DNA of 64,000 nt from Thermosipho sp. (in: thermotogales) (GTDB taxonomy: Bacteria; Thermotogota; Thermotogae; Thermotogales; Fervidobacteriaceae): the NCBI GenBank assembly GCA_030153605.1, contig JASKLO010000005.1, positions 1 through 64,000 on the forward strand, read 5' to 3'. Positions 30,183 to 39,837 of the stretch are shown here, piece by piece. Numbering within the stretch: position 1 is the first letter of the stretch; the number at the start of each line of letters is the position of its first letter. The notes below the pieces were generated by a model. That model saw only the letters and a program-made list of their open reading frames with translations. It was not told the DNA's origin and did not search any database. Made by a program: the position numbers and the translations under genes.

Positions 30183-32195
30183 TTAATCTACATTAATTTT
30201 TAAAATACAAAAATCTCCGGGATTTAAAGTTAATTTTATAATATTTGAAGGTGAGATAATGGGTATTTCTCCTTTTTTATCCCAAATTTTTGCATTCAAA
30301 ATATTAATTTCTTTTCCTTTTGTTTTATCAACAAATACTTCAAATTCCCTTTTCCATGAAAAATCTAAATTTGCAATTATCAATATTCCCTTTTCTTCAA
30401 TCCAGTATGAATAATTTGCCAAAAAACCGTCTTGATAATTAAAGTAAACATATCTGAATTTCCCATTGAAAATGAAATCTTTATATTTTTCTCTTTCATT
30501 CATTAAATTTTTAAGAAAAGAATATAATTCTTTATCATATGTATTCCAATGAAGAACATAGTGGTCAAAGAAAGCAAGTTTAGCATAAAATTCATCGTCA
30601 GGCGGTAAAACAGTTTTTCCCCAAATAGTATTATCCAATCCTAAGTTCATTGGCTGAATTTCTCCAAGTTCTTGCCCTGAATTTATATAAGGCACACCGT
30701 TTGGTAAAAAATATAGCAAAAATGGTCCAAGATATTTAAGTTTATTTCCAAATTCTCTTGCGGCAATTCTTGGAGTATCAGGTGTTTCAGCAGATGCCAA
30801 AAATGGTAATTTCATATTAATTGAAGTTTCTTCTACTAACTTATAAAATTCCTCTCTTCTTGCAACAGAGTACCAGGTATTTCCCAAAATAGCATGATAA
30901 CCATCATTTTTAGATTTTTCATCATTATTCATTTCAAGTTCTTCTGCAATAAAAACGAAAGATGGGTCATTATCTTTTGCCTTACTAATTATCATTTCTT
31001 GAAGTTTAGAAGGAAGAGCATGTCCCATATCAATCCTTGCACCATCAATTCCAAATCTTTTCTGATAAGAAGGAATGATATCTGAAAGATAATTCCACAA
31101 TTCTAAGTTTGGAATAGAACCTGGGAATTTACTTGCTTTAATTACATCAAATAATACGTAAGGTTTTTGAGTTTCAGGCACAAACTTTTTAGCTGCGATG
31201 GGGTTATCAAGATAGAGTCGTAAAAAAGTAACATCATCCCAGGTGGGTTGGTTGTCATTCACCCAATCAGAAAATCCTGGTGGTGTTACAATGCCAAATT
31301 CTCTAATAATGTTAACTAAAATATTACCATCCATATTTTTAACTTTCTCCCATTTTACGGGGTCAATCTTATCAGGGGAATCAACGAATTTTTTTAAGTG
31401 ATTTCTAACTTCAGAATTTCTATAAATTATGTCTAAATCTTTTTCATCAGGTATTTTAAAAGGAAGTTCTTCAATTCTTGGAGGTTTATAAGTAGCTAAA
31501 TCATCAATCTTAATCCAGTAGAACCAATCCGGATGTTCTCTTATAATATCAGAATCCCTAGAAGCAGTTCTAGGAATAAAGTCTAAGATTACTCTTATTC
31601 CTAAAATATGTGCAGCTTCGACTAATGCTTTAAATTCAGTTTCAACATTAAAGTCTTCTAATAGAGGATCATGATAACTTTCATCAAGAACTAAAGGATT
31701 TTTAACAGCATAAGGTGAACCAATACTTCCCTTTTTAAATAAATTACTTGATTTACTAACAGGAAGCATATAAAGAGTATTAACATTGAAAGATTTAAGA
31801 TGCAAAAGCAAAGGAATCATTTTAAGAAATGTTCCAGCTTCTTTAAAACCTAATATATCTGTTTCTTCAAACGTTCCAAAACCTTTATGGTTGTAGGCAG
31901 CAGTCATTCTAGGAAGAGAACCATAGACAACTGACTTATTGAACCAATTAGGATTGTTTTCTCCATTTAAGATCCCTAAAGATTTTGAATAATCTTTTTT
32001 TTCAGATTTGTCTAAAATAAAAGAAATAGCTGAATAAAAAAATTCATATGGGTCTACAAATATTTTTCCTTCTTTTTCTTCTACAATATCATTAAATATC
32101 TTTTTGTGATTTTCTATCCACAATTGAGGAATTGCATAATTTCGATGTTTAGAAATTTTTGACTTTAAAAAGTCTTTAATCTCATTTAAAACCAT
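30183..32195 (-). CDS. GH13 alpha-amylase family protein
   Basis: VRVILDFIPRTASRDSD, IDGARIDMGHALP, FIAEELEMN; start moved from 32222 (TTG) to ATG at 32195 with GGAGGT. Confidence 0.88.
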   Translation of the reverse strand: MVLNEIKDFLKSKISKHRNYAIPQLWIENHKKIFNDIVEEKEGKIFVDPYEFFYSAISFILDKSEKKDYSKSLGILNGENNPNWFNKSVVYGSLPRMTAAYNHKGFGTFEETDILGFKEAGTFLKMIPLLLHLKSFNVNTLYMLPVSKSSNLFKKGSIGSPYAVKNPLVLDESYHDPLLEDFNVETEFKALVEAAHILGIRVILDFIPRTASRDSDIIREHPDWFYWIKIDDLATYKPPRIEELPFKIPDEKDLDIIYRNSEVRNHLKKFVDSPDKIDPVKWEKVKNMDGNILVNIIREFGIVTPPGFSDWVNDNQPTWDDVTFLRLYLDNPIAAKKFVPETQKPYVLFDVIKASKFPGSIPNLELWNYLSDIIPSYQKRFGIDGARIDMGHALPSKLQEMIISKAKDNDPSFVFIAEELEMNNDEKSKNDGYHAILGNTWYSVARREEFYKLVEETSINMKLPFLASAETPDTPRIAAREFGNKLKYLGPFLLYFLPNGVPYINSGQELGEIQPMNLGLDNTIWGKTVLPPDDEFYAKLAFFDHYVLHWNTYDKELYSFLKNLMNEREKYKDFIFNGKFRYVYFNYQDGFLANYSYWIEEKGILIIANLDFSWKREFEVFVDKTKGKEINILNAKIWDKKGEIPIISPSNIIKLTLNPGDFCILKINVD

Positions 32196-32207
32196 AAGAC
32201 ACCTCCG

Positions 32208-32222
32208 TTGAAACGGTTCCAA
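32208..32222. promoter_or_regulatory. LacI-family-like operator upstream of GH13 gene
   Basis: Near-perfect 15-bp palindrome TTGAAACGGTTCCAA. Confidence 0.5.
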
Positions 32223-32294
32223 ATTTGTTAAAAAAATTATAACATAGATTAAAGTATTTAAAAATAGAATTTTCAGAAAATTCCAAAATATGCC

Positions 32295-33089
32295 TTAAAT
32301 CAGAATATCTTCTTTTTCAAATATTTTTTGAGAAATAAATATAATTACAAAGCCTATTAGAATAATAAGAATGGAATTTAAAACATAAACGTTTTCATAT
32401 TTCACCGTATCTCCAAGAGAAATAAATTTGAATATTGTTAAATTTCTTATCCATTCTATTGAATTTACAGCATTTCCGAGTATATCAGCAGTAAACATTA
32501 TCAGAAAAATTCCCATGGAAGAAGAAATTGTAATTAAATTTTTTTGGAAAATGACAGAGAATAAAACTGTGAGACTTCCAAAAAATATCTCAATTACATA
32601 AAGATACAGAGAAAAACCTATAAGAATATTAGGATTATATTCGTAATGTACATATTTTCTGAAAAGGAATAGCACACTCAAGCAAAATAAAGCTGAAAAA
32701 ATAGTATAGTAAGTTAAAAGAGCAAAAACTTTTTTAACAAATAATTTTTTCCTATTTATTGGCTTAGTTAAAAGGTATTCGAGTGTTTTGGTTTCAAATT
32801 CTGAAACAAAAATGTTTGATGCAAGAATAACAGCAAAAATTCCTGCGAATATTTCAGCTGCAAACATTACTTTAGCGCTAAAAAATCCTTCTGGAGTTAT
32901 AAACTTTTCGGATATATTGAACATTTTTAGCATGAATTTTGGAAGAGAATTAATAAATTCTTGTAAAGAATCTGCATCCTCCATTATACCATCAATAAAG
33001 GGCGCAATCATACTCGAAAAAAACAATAAAACAGCGAACCAAATTAAAAAACTTTTTATGTTATGTTTTAATTCTTTTCTAAAAAGCAT
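32295..33089 (-). CDS. ABC-2 type transporter permease
   Basis: 6-TM protein; FVSEFETKTLEYLLTKPINRKKLFVKK. Confidence 0.82.
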   Translation of the reverse strand: MLFRKELKHNIKSFLIWFAVLLFFSSMIAPFIDGIMEDADSLQEFINSLPKFMLKMFNISEKFITPEGFFSAKVMFAAEIFAGIFAVILASNIFVSEFETKTLEYLLTKPINRKKLFVKKVFALLTYYTIFSALFCLSVLFLFRKYVHYEYNPNILIGFSLYLYVIEIFFGSLTVLFSVIFQKNLITISSSMGIFLIMFTADILGNAVNSIEWIRNLTIFKFISLGDTVKYENVYVLNSILIILIGFVIIFISQKIFEKEDILI

Positions 33090-33099
33090 GGAGCACCTC

Positions 33100-33900
33100 C
33101 TAAATTTTTATATCTTGCTTTTTGAAAACTAATAAAGATAAATTGATGAAAGCTAAAGAAATAAGTAAAATAACAAAAGAATTAAAATAAGAAACTTCAA
33201 TATTTTTAATAGTTTCTATAACAGGCATATAATGAAAAATGCTTATTTTTTGAAGAAATTCAGTGTTTTCAACCCCTTCTGTAACAGTTGAAGCAAAATA
33301 CATGAAAAAAACCAGACCTAAAAGCAAAGAATTTGTAAGTTTACGATCTTTAATATATAAAGACAATAAAATTCCAAGCGAAGCAAAAAATATTTCAGTT
33401 ACAAAAAGATATAAAGCAAATGCAAAGAGAACCCTATTACTATATGAAGAGCTTACAAATAATTTGAAAAATAATAATTCACTTAAAAGAAAAACAACAA
33501 AAAGAATTATAAGTTCTATTATTATTGCCAAAGTTTTATGTGTAAAAATTTTCTTTCTTGAGAAAGGTTTGACGAGCAAAAATTCGATAGTTTTAGTGTC
33601 AAATTCTCCAGCAAATAACTTTGTGGAGAGTAAAGAGCCAAAAATACCAAAAAAGATAAACATAAATGTCATTCCCTCTGAACCAAATAAACCTTCTGGC
33701 CTCGACATAATTGAAATATCCATATTGAATGCTTTTAAAAAAGCGTCGGGCATTCTTTTTAGGAAAGTTGTAAATGGAGAGTTTTGTTTGGTAATTAAAT
33801 CAGTTATAGATGCGAACATTAAATTGAATAAAGTAATTACCAAAATCCAGATAAAAAGATTCTTAAAAGTATATTTTAATTCTTTTTTTACTAGTATCAT
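33100..33900 (-). CDS. ABC-2 type transporter permease (paralogue of the previous)
   Basis: FAGEFDTKTIEFLLVKPFSRKKIFTHK; similar layout to 32295-33089. Confidence 0.82.
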   Translation of the reverse strand: MILVKKELKYTFKNLFIWILVITLFNLMFASITDLITKQNSPFTTFLKRMPDAFLKAFNMDISIMSRPEGLFGSEGMTFMFIFFGIFGSLLSTKLFAGEFDTKTIEFLLVKPFSRKKIFTHKTLAIIIELIILFVVFLLSELLFFKLFVSSSYSNRVLFAFALYLFVTEIFFASLGILLSLYIKDRKLTNSLLLGLVFFMYFASTVTEGVENTEFLQKISIFHYMPVIETIKNIEVSYFNSFVILLISLAFINLSLLVFKKQDIKI

Positions 33901-33909
33901 TTTTTCACC

Positions 33910-34766
33910 TCATTTGTATAATTCTAGGAAAATGTCTTCTAGTGCAGGACTTTTGATTTCTAGATCATTAAAATCTGTTTTTATTAAATCGTTTAAAAAT
34001 TCTTTTAATTTATTTGTTTTTATTTCAAAAACATAGATATTGTTTTTTTCAGAGTAATCATACTTTTTTAGATTATCTGAAAATTTAAGGTTGTAAACAT
34101 AAACAAGTTTTTTAGAAAAATCTCTAAGACTTTCAATTGTTCCAGATTTTACAATCACGCCGTCTTTAATCATTGCAAAGGAATCGCAAATTTTCTCTAC
34201 TTCTGAAAGAACATGTGAGGAGAATAAGATTGCGGCACCATTTTCTTTATGTCTTTTAATAAGTTCGTAAAATTTTTGTTGAACTAAAGGATCAAGTCCG
34301 TTTGTAGGTTCGTCAAGAATTAAATATTTTGGTTTATGCACTAATGCTTGTAAAATAGCAACTTTCTTTTTATTTCCAAGAGATAGATTTCTAAATTTTT
34401 TATTTAATTCTATTCCAAGTGTTTCAATTAATTCTTTTTCATATGATTTATCTATATTTTTGTAAAAGGAATTGTTAAATTCTAAAAATTCTTTACTTTC
34501 ATATCTCCATAAAAATTGACTTCCCCCGGAATATATCCGATATTTTCCTTGACTTTATCTATTTCAAATGGCATTTTAAAGTTTGAAATCAATGCTTCTC
34601 CCATATCAGGTTTTAAAAATCCCGTTAATATTCTTATTGTCGTAGTTTTTCCCGCACCATTAGGGCCAATAAGACCTAAAATTTCTCCTTCGTTTATTTC
34701 GAAGTTTACATTTTCTATTCCCCTACTTTTGCCATAATACTTCTTTAAATTTTTAACTTTAATCAT
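33910..34766 (-). pseudogene. ABC transporter ATP-binding protein interrupted by a frameshift
   Basis: N-part 34482-34766 (Walker [15 protein letters not shown]) ends MKVKNF*; the other frame continues EFNNSFYKNIDKSYEKELIETLGIELNKKFRNLSLGNKKKVAILQALVHKPKYLILDEPTNGLDP. Confidence 0.75.
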
Positions 34767-34903
34767 TTTTTGTTCCTCCTATTTTAAAATTATGATCAAT
34801 TTCATTATATCAAATTATAGCTTGAAATATAAATAAAATACTAAAATAACAAAAGAGTGATATAATTTAGTTTGAAATTGGAAAGAAATAAAAGGAGGGG
34901 ATT

Positions 34904-37900
34904 TTGTTGTTTAACGATATATTGATGCATATAACAGTTGTATTAGTTGCATTATTTGCACATCCAAAACTAACATATGAATTTAGCGTCCCTAAATATG
35001 CAATACTTACCTTGGCTATTTCTATTCTTTTTACTGTATTGTTATTCAAATGGTTAAAAGAAAAGAAAATTAGGTTTTATATATCAACCGCTCATGTTTT
35101 GTGGTTTTTGTTTGCAGTTGTTTCTATAATTTCAAGCTTTAATGTTCTAAGAGATAATCCTTTTTATTTTAGGCAGTCTTTTGATATAGCATTGTATGTT
35201 TTATTTAATGTCCTTTTAGCAATCTATTTTAGCGCCACCTATAAGGATAAAAGAAGAATAAATACTCTTTTATTCACTTTTTTGATTACCTCTTTAATAA
35301 TTTCATTAGACGCTCTCTTGAATTTTTACCTTGGTATTGATTTATTTTTGGGGAACGTTGGTGAACCATTTACAAGAGCAGCTATTAAAGCCACGGTAGG
35401 AAATGTTATTTTTACTGCTAACTATATTGATATGCTTTTGCCTATAGCACTATATTTCATATTAAGTTTTGATTTAGGAATTGAAAAACCAACGTTTATT
35501 AAGGTTTTTTCAATAAAATTGTTTGCGGCAATTACATTTATTGTTGGTCTAGTGGCTGTTGTGGTTTCGCAAACCAGATCAGAATATTTGGCAATTATTA
35601 TAATGACCGCTTTATATGTGATTTTTTATTTTGTTTGGGGAAGAAAAAAGAAAGATAAAGCATTTGAACAAATTAGAGAATCAGATGAAGAATTAGCTAA
35701 AAAATTGAAGCGTTTAACTCGTTATATTTTTGCTATAGTTTTAATACTTTCATTGTTGATTATTGTTATTTACAATACCCCAAATCCTCTTACAGGAAAC
35801 GGTAAACTAAGTATGACAAATAGATTTGCAGCGATGGCTTCTGTGTCAAGTAAAGATGAAAGATTTCTATCTTGGTTTACTTCACTGGAATTATGGGAAG
35901 ATCATAAATTGTTTGGCAGCGGGATTGGAACTTATCAACTTTTATCTATAACTAAGATGGGTGAATATTTAGATAAACATCCAGAATTGTATTATGGTTG
36001 GAATAATTTTAAAAGAGCTCATAATGACTATTTCCAGATTCTTGGTGAAACAGGTTTAGTAGGATTTATTTTAATAATTTTACTTTTATTAACTTTGGCG
36101 TATTACTTTTTTACTATTCCAAAAAGAATTGAAGATAAAGATGATTTAATACTATTTCTATCGCTATCTATTGCAGTAGTTGGTTTTGCAATTCAAAGTG
36201 TATTTAGTTTTCCAGGACATCTTCTTCCAAATGCTTTGGCAGCTACCTTTTTCGCCAGCGTAGCTGTTGGGCCATACTTTACTAAAAAAGAACTGAAAGA
36301 GTTAAAAGGTGGCTTGGCAATACTAGTTTCTATACTAGTTGTTTTATCAGTTTATACTTCTACATATCTAAGATGGAATCATTTTATTTCTGAAGTGTAT
36401 TTTAAGAGTGGTAATACCTCATATATGACTTATGTAAAAATAATGGAAGAATTACCTAAAGTTGATAGTTATATAAATCAACTTGAAAATAATTTAAAAG
36501 AACTTGAGAATTATAGTGGACAGTATTCTTATTTGAATCCACAAACATGGAAAAAACAAAAACAACAGGAATATTTACAAAAAGGTTTACCATATAACGA
36601 ACTTGATATAGAAAATCAAAGGCTTGCAGAAATAAATAAAATAAAAAGTCAAATACTTTCTCAGATTTCTCAATTAAAATCTCAAAAAGCTAAATTACCG
36701 CAATTGGCTATACAATATTATGAAAAAGCAAAGACAGAACTTATAAAAAGTGTAAGTTTAAATCATACATATGGGAAATCTTATTTTTATCTTGGAACAT
36801 TATCTGTTCAAGATTACAGATTAAATAATTTGAAAAACAATATTCAAACTCATTATAAGGAAATTTTTTCTCAAGAATTTGATGAATTTCAAAAAATTAT
36901 CTATGAAAAATACAAATATAGATGGCTTGAAAAATTAATTCCATATATTGAGAAAAACCCAGATGTACTTACTAAATTTGATTTTGCTACTATGCAAGCT
37001 CTCATCGATTCGATAGGTATTTATGAGACCTCATTACTTTCTTTTAATGAAAGGAATACATACAAAGCACTTGCAATGCGCTACCATTCCTTACATAATA
37101 TGGCCAAACAATTGTTATCTGTTTTACCGAAAGAAAGTGAGTATTACAATTATGTAAAAGAACTAGTAGTTAGGTATTTTGAAAATTATACAAAATATGT
37201 AAAAACAACAATTTATAATATGCCAGGTGGTTGGAATAGATTCCCAGATTGGAAGAATCCAGATATTTCCAAAGAAACAGCAGGCCAGGATATTTACAGA
37301 TTTTATGCTGGTATGACCTTAAAATTACAACCTCCAACAGTTATACCAGTGAGAGAGTTATTATACTGGTTAGCACATATGGAGATAAAAGCTGTTAAGT
37401 ATATGACCTTAAAAGGCGTTTGGGGTGTTCCAAATGGTGTTTTGGATTTTCTACATGCAACTGCATTTGAATATTACAAAGCAGGTCAAGAACAAGAAAC
37501 TTTATATGATTTAGAGAAATTAGCAAGATTGTATGAAGATTCATATAAGGATGCAAAAGAGCAAATACTAAAATATACAAAGAGCTTAGAAAGTACAGTT
37601 GAAAGTATAAAAGAAACTTATAAGCAAAAATTAAAAGATTTATTAGTAGAATCAAATGTACCTAATCCTGCGATAGATGTTGTCCTAAATTTGTTTGTGG
37701 AAAAAATTAACGATATTGAAGAGTCATTTAAATCATATAATTATTTAGGATTGGAAGCATCGTTTATGCAAAATCTAATGAAGACTGAATCTTCAAAATG
37801 GTTTGATCAAAGGAAGAATAACACATGGGTGGTAATTTCTGTGGAAAAACTTAATGAGTTTATTTCAAAATTAAGAGAATTGGGATTAAGTATAGAAATA

Positions 37901-38185
37901 TTACTAAAAGTAAAAGATGAGTTAAGTGGAATAATAACACCACCATCATCAGCAAATATATATGAAAGTTATTCAAGATTCATAGCACATTATGAACTTC
38001 TATTAAACGACATGAAATATATTTCCAAGAATTTAAAGGAAAAATATAACGAACTTACAGATAATATTTGGGAAGAAGTGATAAAAGATTGGAGTCAGGT
38101 TTTAATTGAAGATGGAAAGCCTATGAAAACTAAAGAAGAAATATTAGAATATTTGGATAGAATTTTGAATTTTCGGGTAGATTAA
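34904..38185 (+). CDS. O-antigen ligase/Wzy-like membrane protein with long C-terminal extracytoplasmic region
   Basis: About 11 N-terminal TM helices with RAHNDYFQILGETGLVGFILII motif; ~600 aa helical/coiled-coil C-terminal part. Confidence 0.75.
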   Translation: MLFNDILMHITVVLVALFAHPKLTYEFSVPKYAILTLAISILFTVLLFKWLKEKKIRFYISTAHVLWFLFAVVSIISSFNVLRDNPFYFRQSFDIALYVLFNVLLAIYFSATYKDKRRINTLLFTFLITSLIISLDALLNFYLGIDLFLGNVGEPFTRAAIKATVGNVIFTANYIDMLLPIALYFILSFDLGIEKPTFIKVFSIKLFAAITFIVGLVAVVVSQTRSEYLAIIIMTALYVIFYFVWGRKKKDKAFEQIRESDEELAKKLKRLTRYIFAIVLILSLLIIVIYNTPNPLTGNGKLSMTNRFAAMASVSSKDERFLSWFTSLELWEDHKLFGSGIGTYQLLSITKMGEYLDKHPELYYGWNNFKRAHNDYFQILGETGLVGFILIILLLLTLAYYFFTIPKRIEDKDDLILFLSLSIAVVGFAIQSVFSFPGHLLPNALAATFFASVAVGPYFTKKELKELKGGLAILVSILVVLSVYTSTYLRWNHFISEVYFKSGNTSYMTYVKIMEELPKVDSYINQLENNLKELENYSGQYSYLNPQTWKKQKQQEYLQKGLPYNELDIENQRLAEINKIKSQILSQISQLKSQKAKLPQLAIQYYEKAKTELIKSVSLNHTYGKSYFYLGTLSVQDYRLNNLKNNIQTHYKEIFSQEFDEFQKIIYEKYKYRWLEKLIPYIEKNPDVLTKFDFATMQALIDSIGIYETSLLSFNERNTYKALAMRYHSLHNMAKQLLSVLPKESEYYNYVKELVVRYFENYTKYVKTTIYNMPGGWNRFPDWKNPDISKETAGQDIYRFYAGMTLKLQPPTVIPVRELLYWLAHMEIKAVKYMTLKGVWGVPNGVLDFLHATAFEYYKAGQEQETLYDLEKLARLYEDSYKDAKEQILKYTKSLESTVESIKETYKQKLKDLLVESNVPNPAIDVVLNLFVEKINDIEESFKSYNYLGLEASFMQNLMKTESSKWFDQRKNNTWVVISVEKLNEFISKLRELGLSIEILLKVKDELSGIITPPSSANIYESYSRFIAHYELLLNDMKYISKNLKEKYNELTDNIWEEVIKDWSQVLIEDGKPMKTKEEILEYLDRILNFRVD

Positions 38186-38208
38186 TAAAATAGGATAAGA
38201 AAATAAAA

Positions 38209-38236
38209 ACTACCTCCCCATAAAAGGGGAGGTAGT
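38209..38236. terminator. Bidirectional terminator
   Basis: ACTACCTCCCC-ATAAAA-GGGGAGGTAGT, 11-bp perfect stem between converging genes. Confidence 0.88.
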
Positions 38237-38259
38237 TATTTTATAAGGAAAAAAGATAA

Positions 38260-39600
38260 TTAACCTCTGAGATAAATAAGATAGAGAGCAAAGAGGATTG
38301 CTAAAATCCAATTAAACCAATGTACATCTTTAGCTTTACCACTGAATGTTTTTACTATAGGATATACTATTAAACCAAGGGCAATACCATTTGCAATAGA
38401 GTAAGTTAAAGGCATGATAATCATTGTTACAAATGCTGGAAGTGCTTCTGTAATATCATCCCAGTTAACTAATTTTAATCCTTTTAACATTAATGCGCCA
38501 ACAAAAATTAGAGCAGGAGCAGTGGCCGCTGCTGGAATTGTAAGACCAAGTGGTGCAAAGAAAAGCATGAGAATCATTAAAACAGCAACAGTAACAGCAG
38601 TGAGACCTGTTCTTCCACCTTCTGCAATTCCAGTACTGCTTTCAATATATGTTGTAACAGTTGAAGTACCAAAAAGAGCACCTACTGATGTACCTACAGC
38701 GTCAGCAAGATATGCCCTATTAGCTCTTGGAAATTCTCCGTCTTTAATAAATCCGGCACTTTCAGCAAGTCCGGTAAGTGTACCAAGAGTATCAAAGAAA
38801 TCAACAAAGAAGAAAGTGAAAACTACAACCCAAAAAGTTCCTGAAGCTAAGTCGGCCCAGGAAAATTTTTCGAAAAGCTTTAAGAATGTTGGAGAAATAT
38901 CAGGTACTTTTCCAATTATTCCCTGATATTTAGTTACATCAAATATTGGAAGAGCACCTATAAATGTGGACAATAAAATACCAATTAGTATAGAGCCAGG
39001 AACTTTTAAAGCAAATAATATAGCAATTATGAAGAATCCAATAATAGCAACAAGCGCTGTAGGAGATGTTAGATCACCAAGTGTTACAAAAGTTGCAGGA
39101 TCGCTTACTACTATACCAGCACTTTTTAGACCAATGAAGGCAATAAATAAACCTATACCGGCACTTGTAGCAAGTTTAATACTTGAAGGTACTGCCTTTA
39201 CTACAAAACCTCTAACACCTGTTAAGGTTAATAATATAAATATTAAACCTTCAACAAAAACTGCCGCAAGTGCTACTCTCCAGTCAATTCCCAACTTTAA
39301 ACAAACCGTAAAAGCAAAATAAGCGTTTAAACCCATTCCAGGAGCTAATGCAAACGGATAATTTGCCCAAAGCCCCATAATGAGCGTAGCTGTAGCAGCA
39401 CCTAAGATAGTTGCTACCATGAATGCACCATAGAATTGTGCATATAGATCGCTACCTGGTGTAGCGCCTGGTATAACATTGATTAAAATGCTTGGATTGA
39501 CGAAGATGATGTAAGCCATGGTTAAGAAAGTGGTAATACCTGCAATAATCTCAGTACGTGCGTTAGTTCCGTTTTCTTTAAATTTGAAAAACTTTTCCAC
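38260..39600 (-). CDS. NCS2/AzgA-like nucleobase permease
   Basis: NGTNARTEIIAGITTFLTMAYIIFVNPSIL; NAYFAFTVC; STVTTYIESSTGIAEGGRTGLTAV. Confidence 0.93.
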   Translation of the reverse strand: MEKFFKFKENGTNARTEIIAGITTFLTMAYIIFVNPSILINVIPGATPGSDLYAQFYGAFMVATILGAATATLIMGLWANYPFALAPGMGLNAYFAFTVCLKLGIDWRVALAAVFVEGLIFILLTLTGVRGFVVKAVPSSIKLATSAGIGLFIAFIGLKSAGIVVSDPATFVTLGDLTSPTALVAIIGFFIIAILFALKVPGSILIGILLSTFIGALPIFDVTKYQGIIGKVPDISPTFLKLFEKFSWADLASGTFWVVVFTFFFVDFFDTLGTLTGLAESAGFIKDGEFPRANRAYLADAVGTSVGALFGTSTVTTYIESSTGIAEGGRTGLTAVTVAVLMILMLFFAPLGLTIPAAATAPALIFVGALMLKGLKLVNWDDITEALPAFVTMIIMPLTYSIANGIALGLIVYPIVKTFSGKAKDVHWFNWILAILFALYLIYLRG

Positions 39601-39633
39601 CTAGACCCCTCCCCTCATGAGAATTTGGAAATT

Positions 39634-39834
39634 TTATTTAATTTGAATTTTTGTTTTACGTGTAAATTCTACTAGAACCCCCTCAACAATAATATTGTCT
39701 ATATCCATATGTTCAACGAATTCAACTATCATTTCTTCAAGCTCCTTCTTTTCTTTATTTAATTCTTTAATTGTTTCTTTAACCCTTAAATATCTTTTTA
39801 ATAATTCTTCTAGTGTATTTCTTCCTTCATCCAT
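39634..39834 (-). CDS. Small hypothetical protein
   Basis: 66 aa ORF between two clear genes, coiled-coil-like N-terminal half, RBS-like GGAGGT. Confidence 0.55.
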   Translation of the reverse strand: MDEGRNTLEELLKRYLRVKETIKELNKEKKELEEMIVEFVEHMDIDNIIVEGVLVEFTRKTKIQIK

Positions 39835-39837
39835 GTT

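Noticed and set aside
33263-34036. 257-aa plus-strand ORF opposite ABC permease/ATPase genes
   Set aside because: Antisense to clear ABC-2 permease coding; low-complexity composition and no family motif; typical shadow ORF in AT-rich DNA
38414-38926. 170-aa plus-strand ORF opposite the NCS2 permease
   Set aside because: Antisense shadow of a well conserved permease
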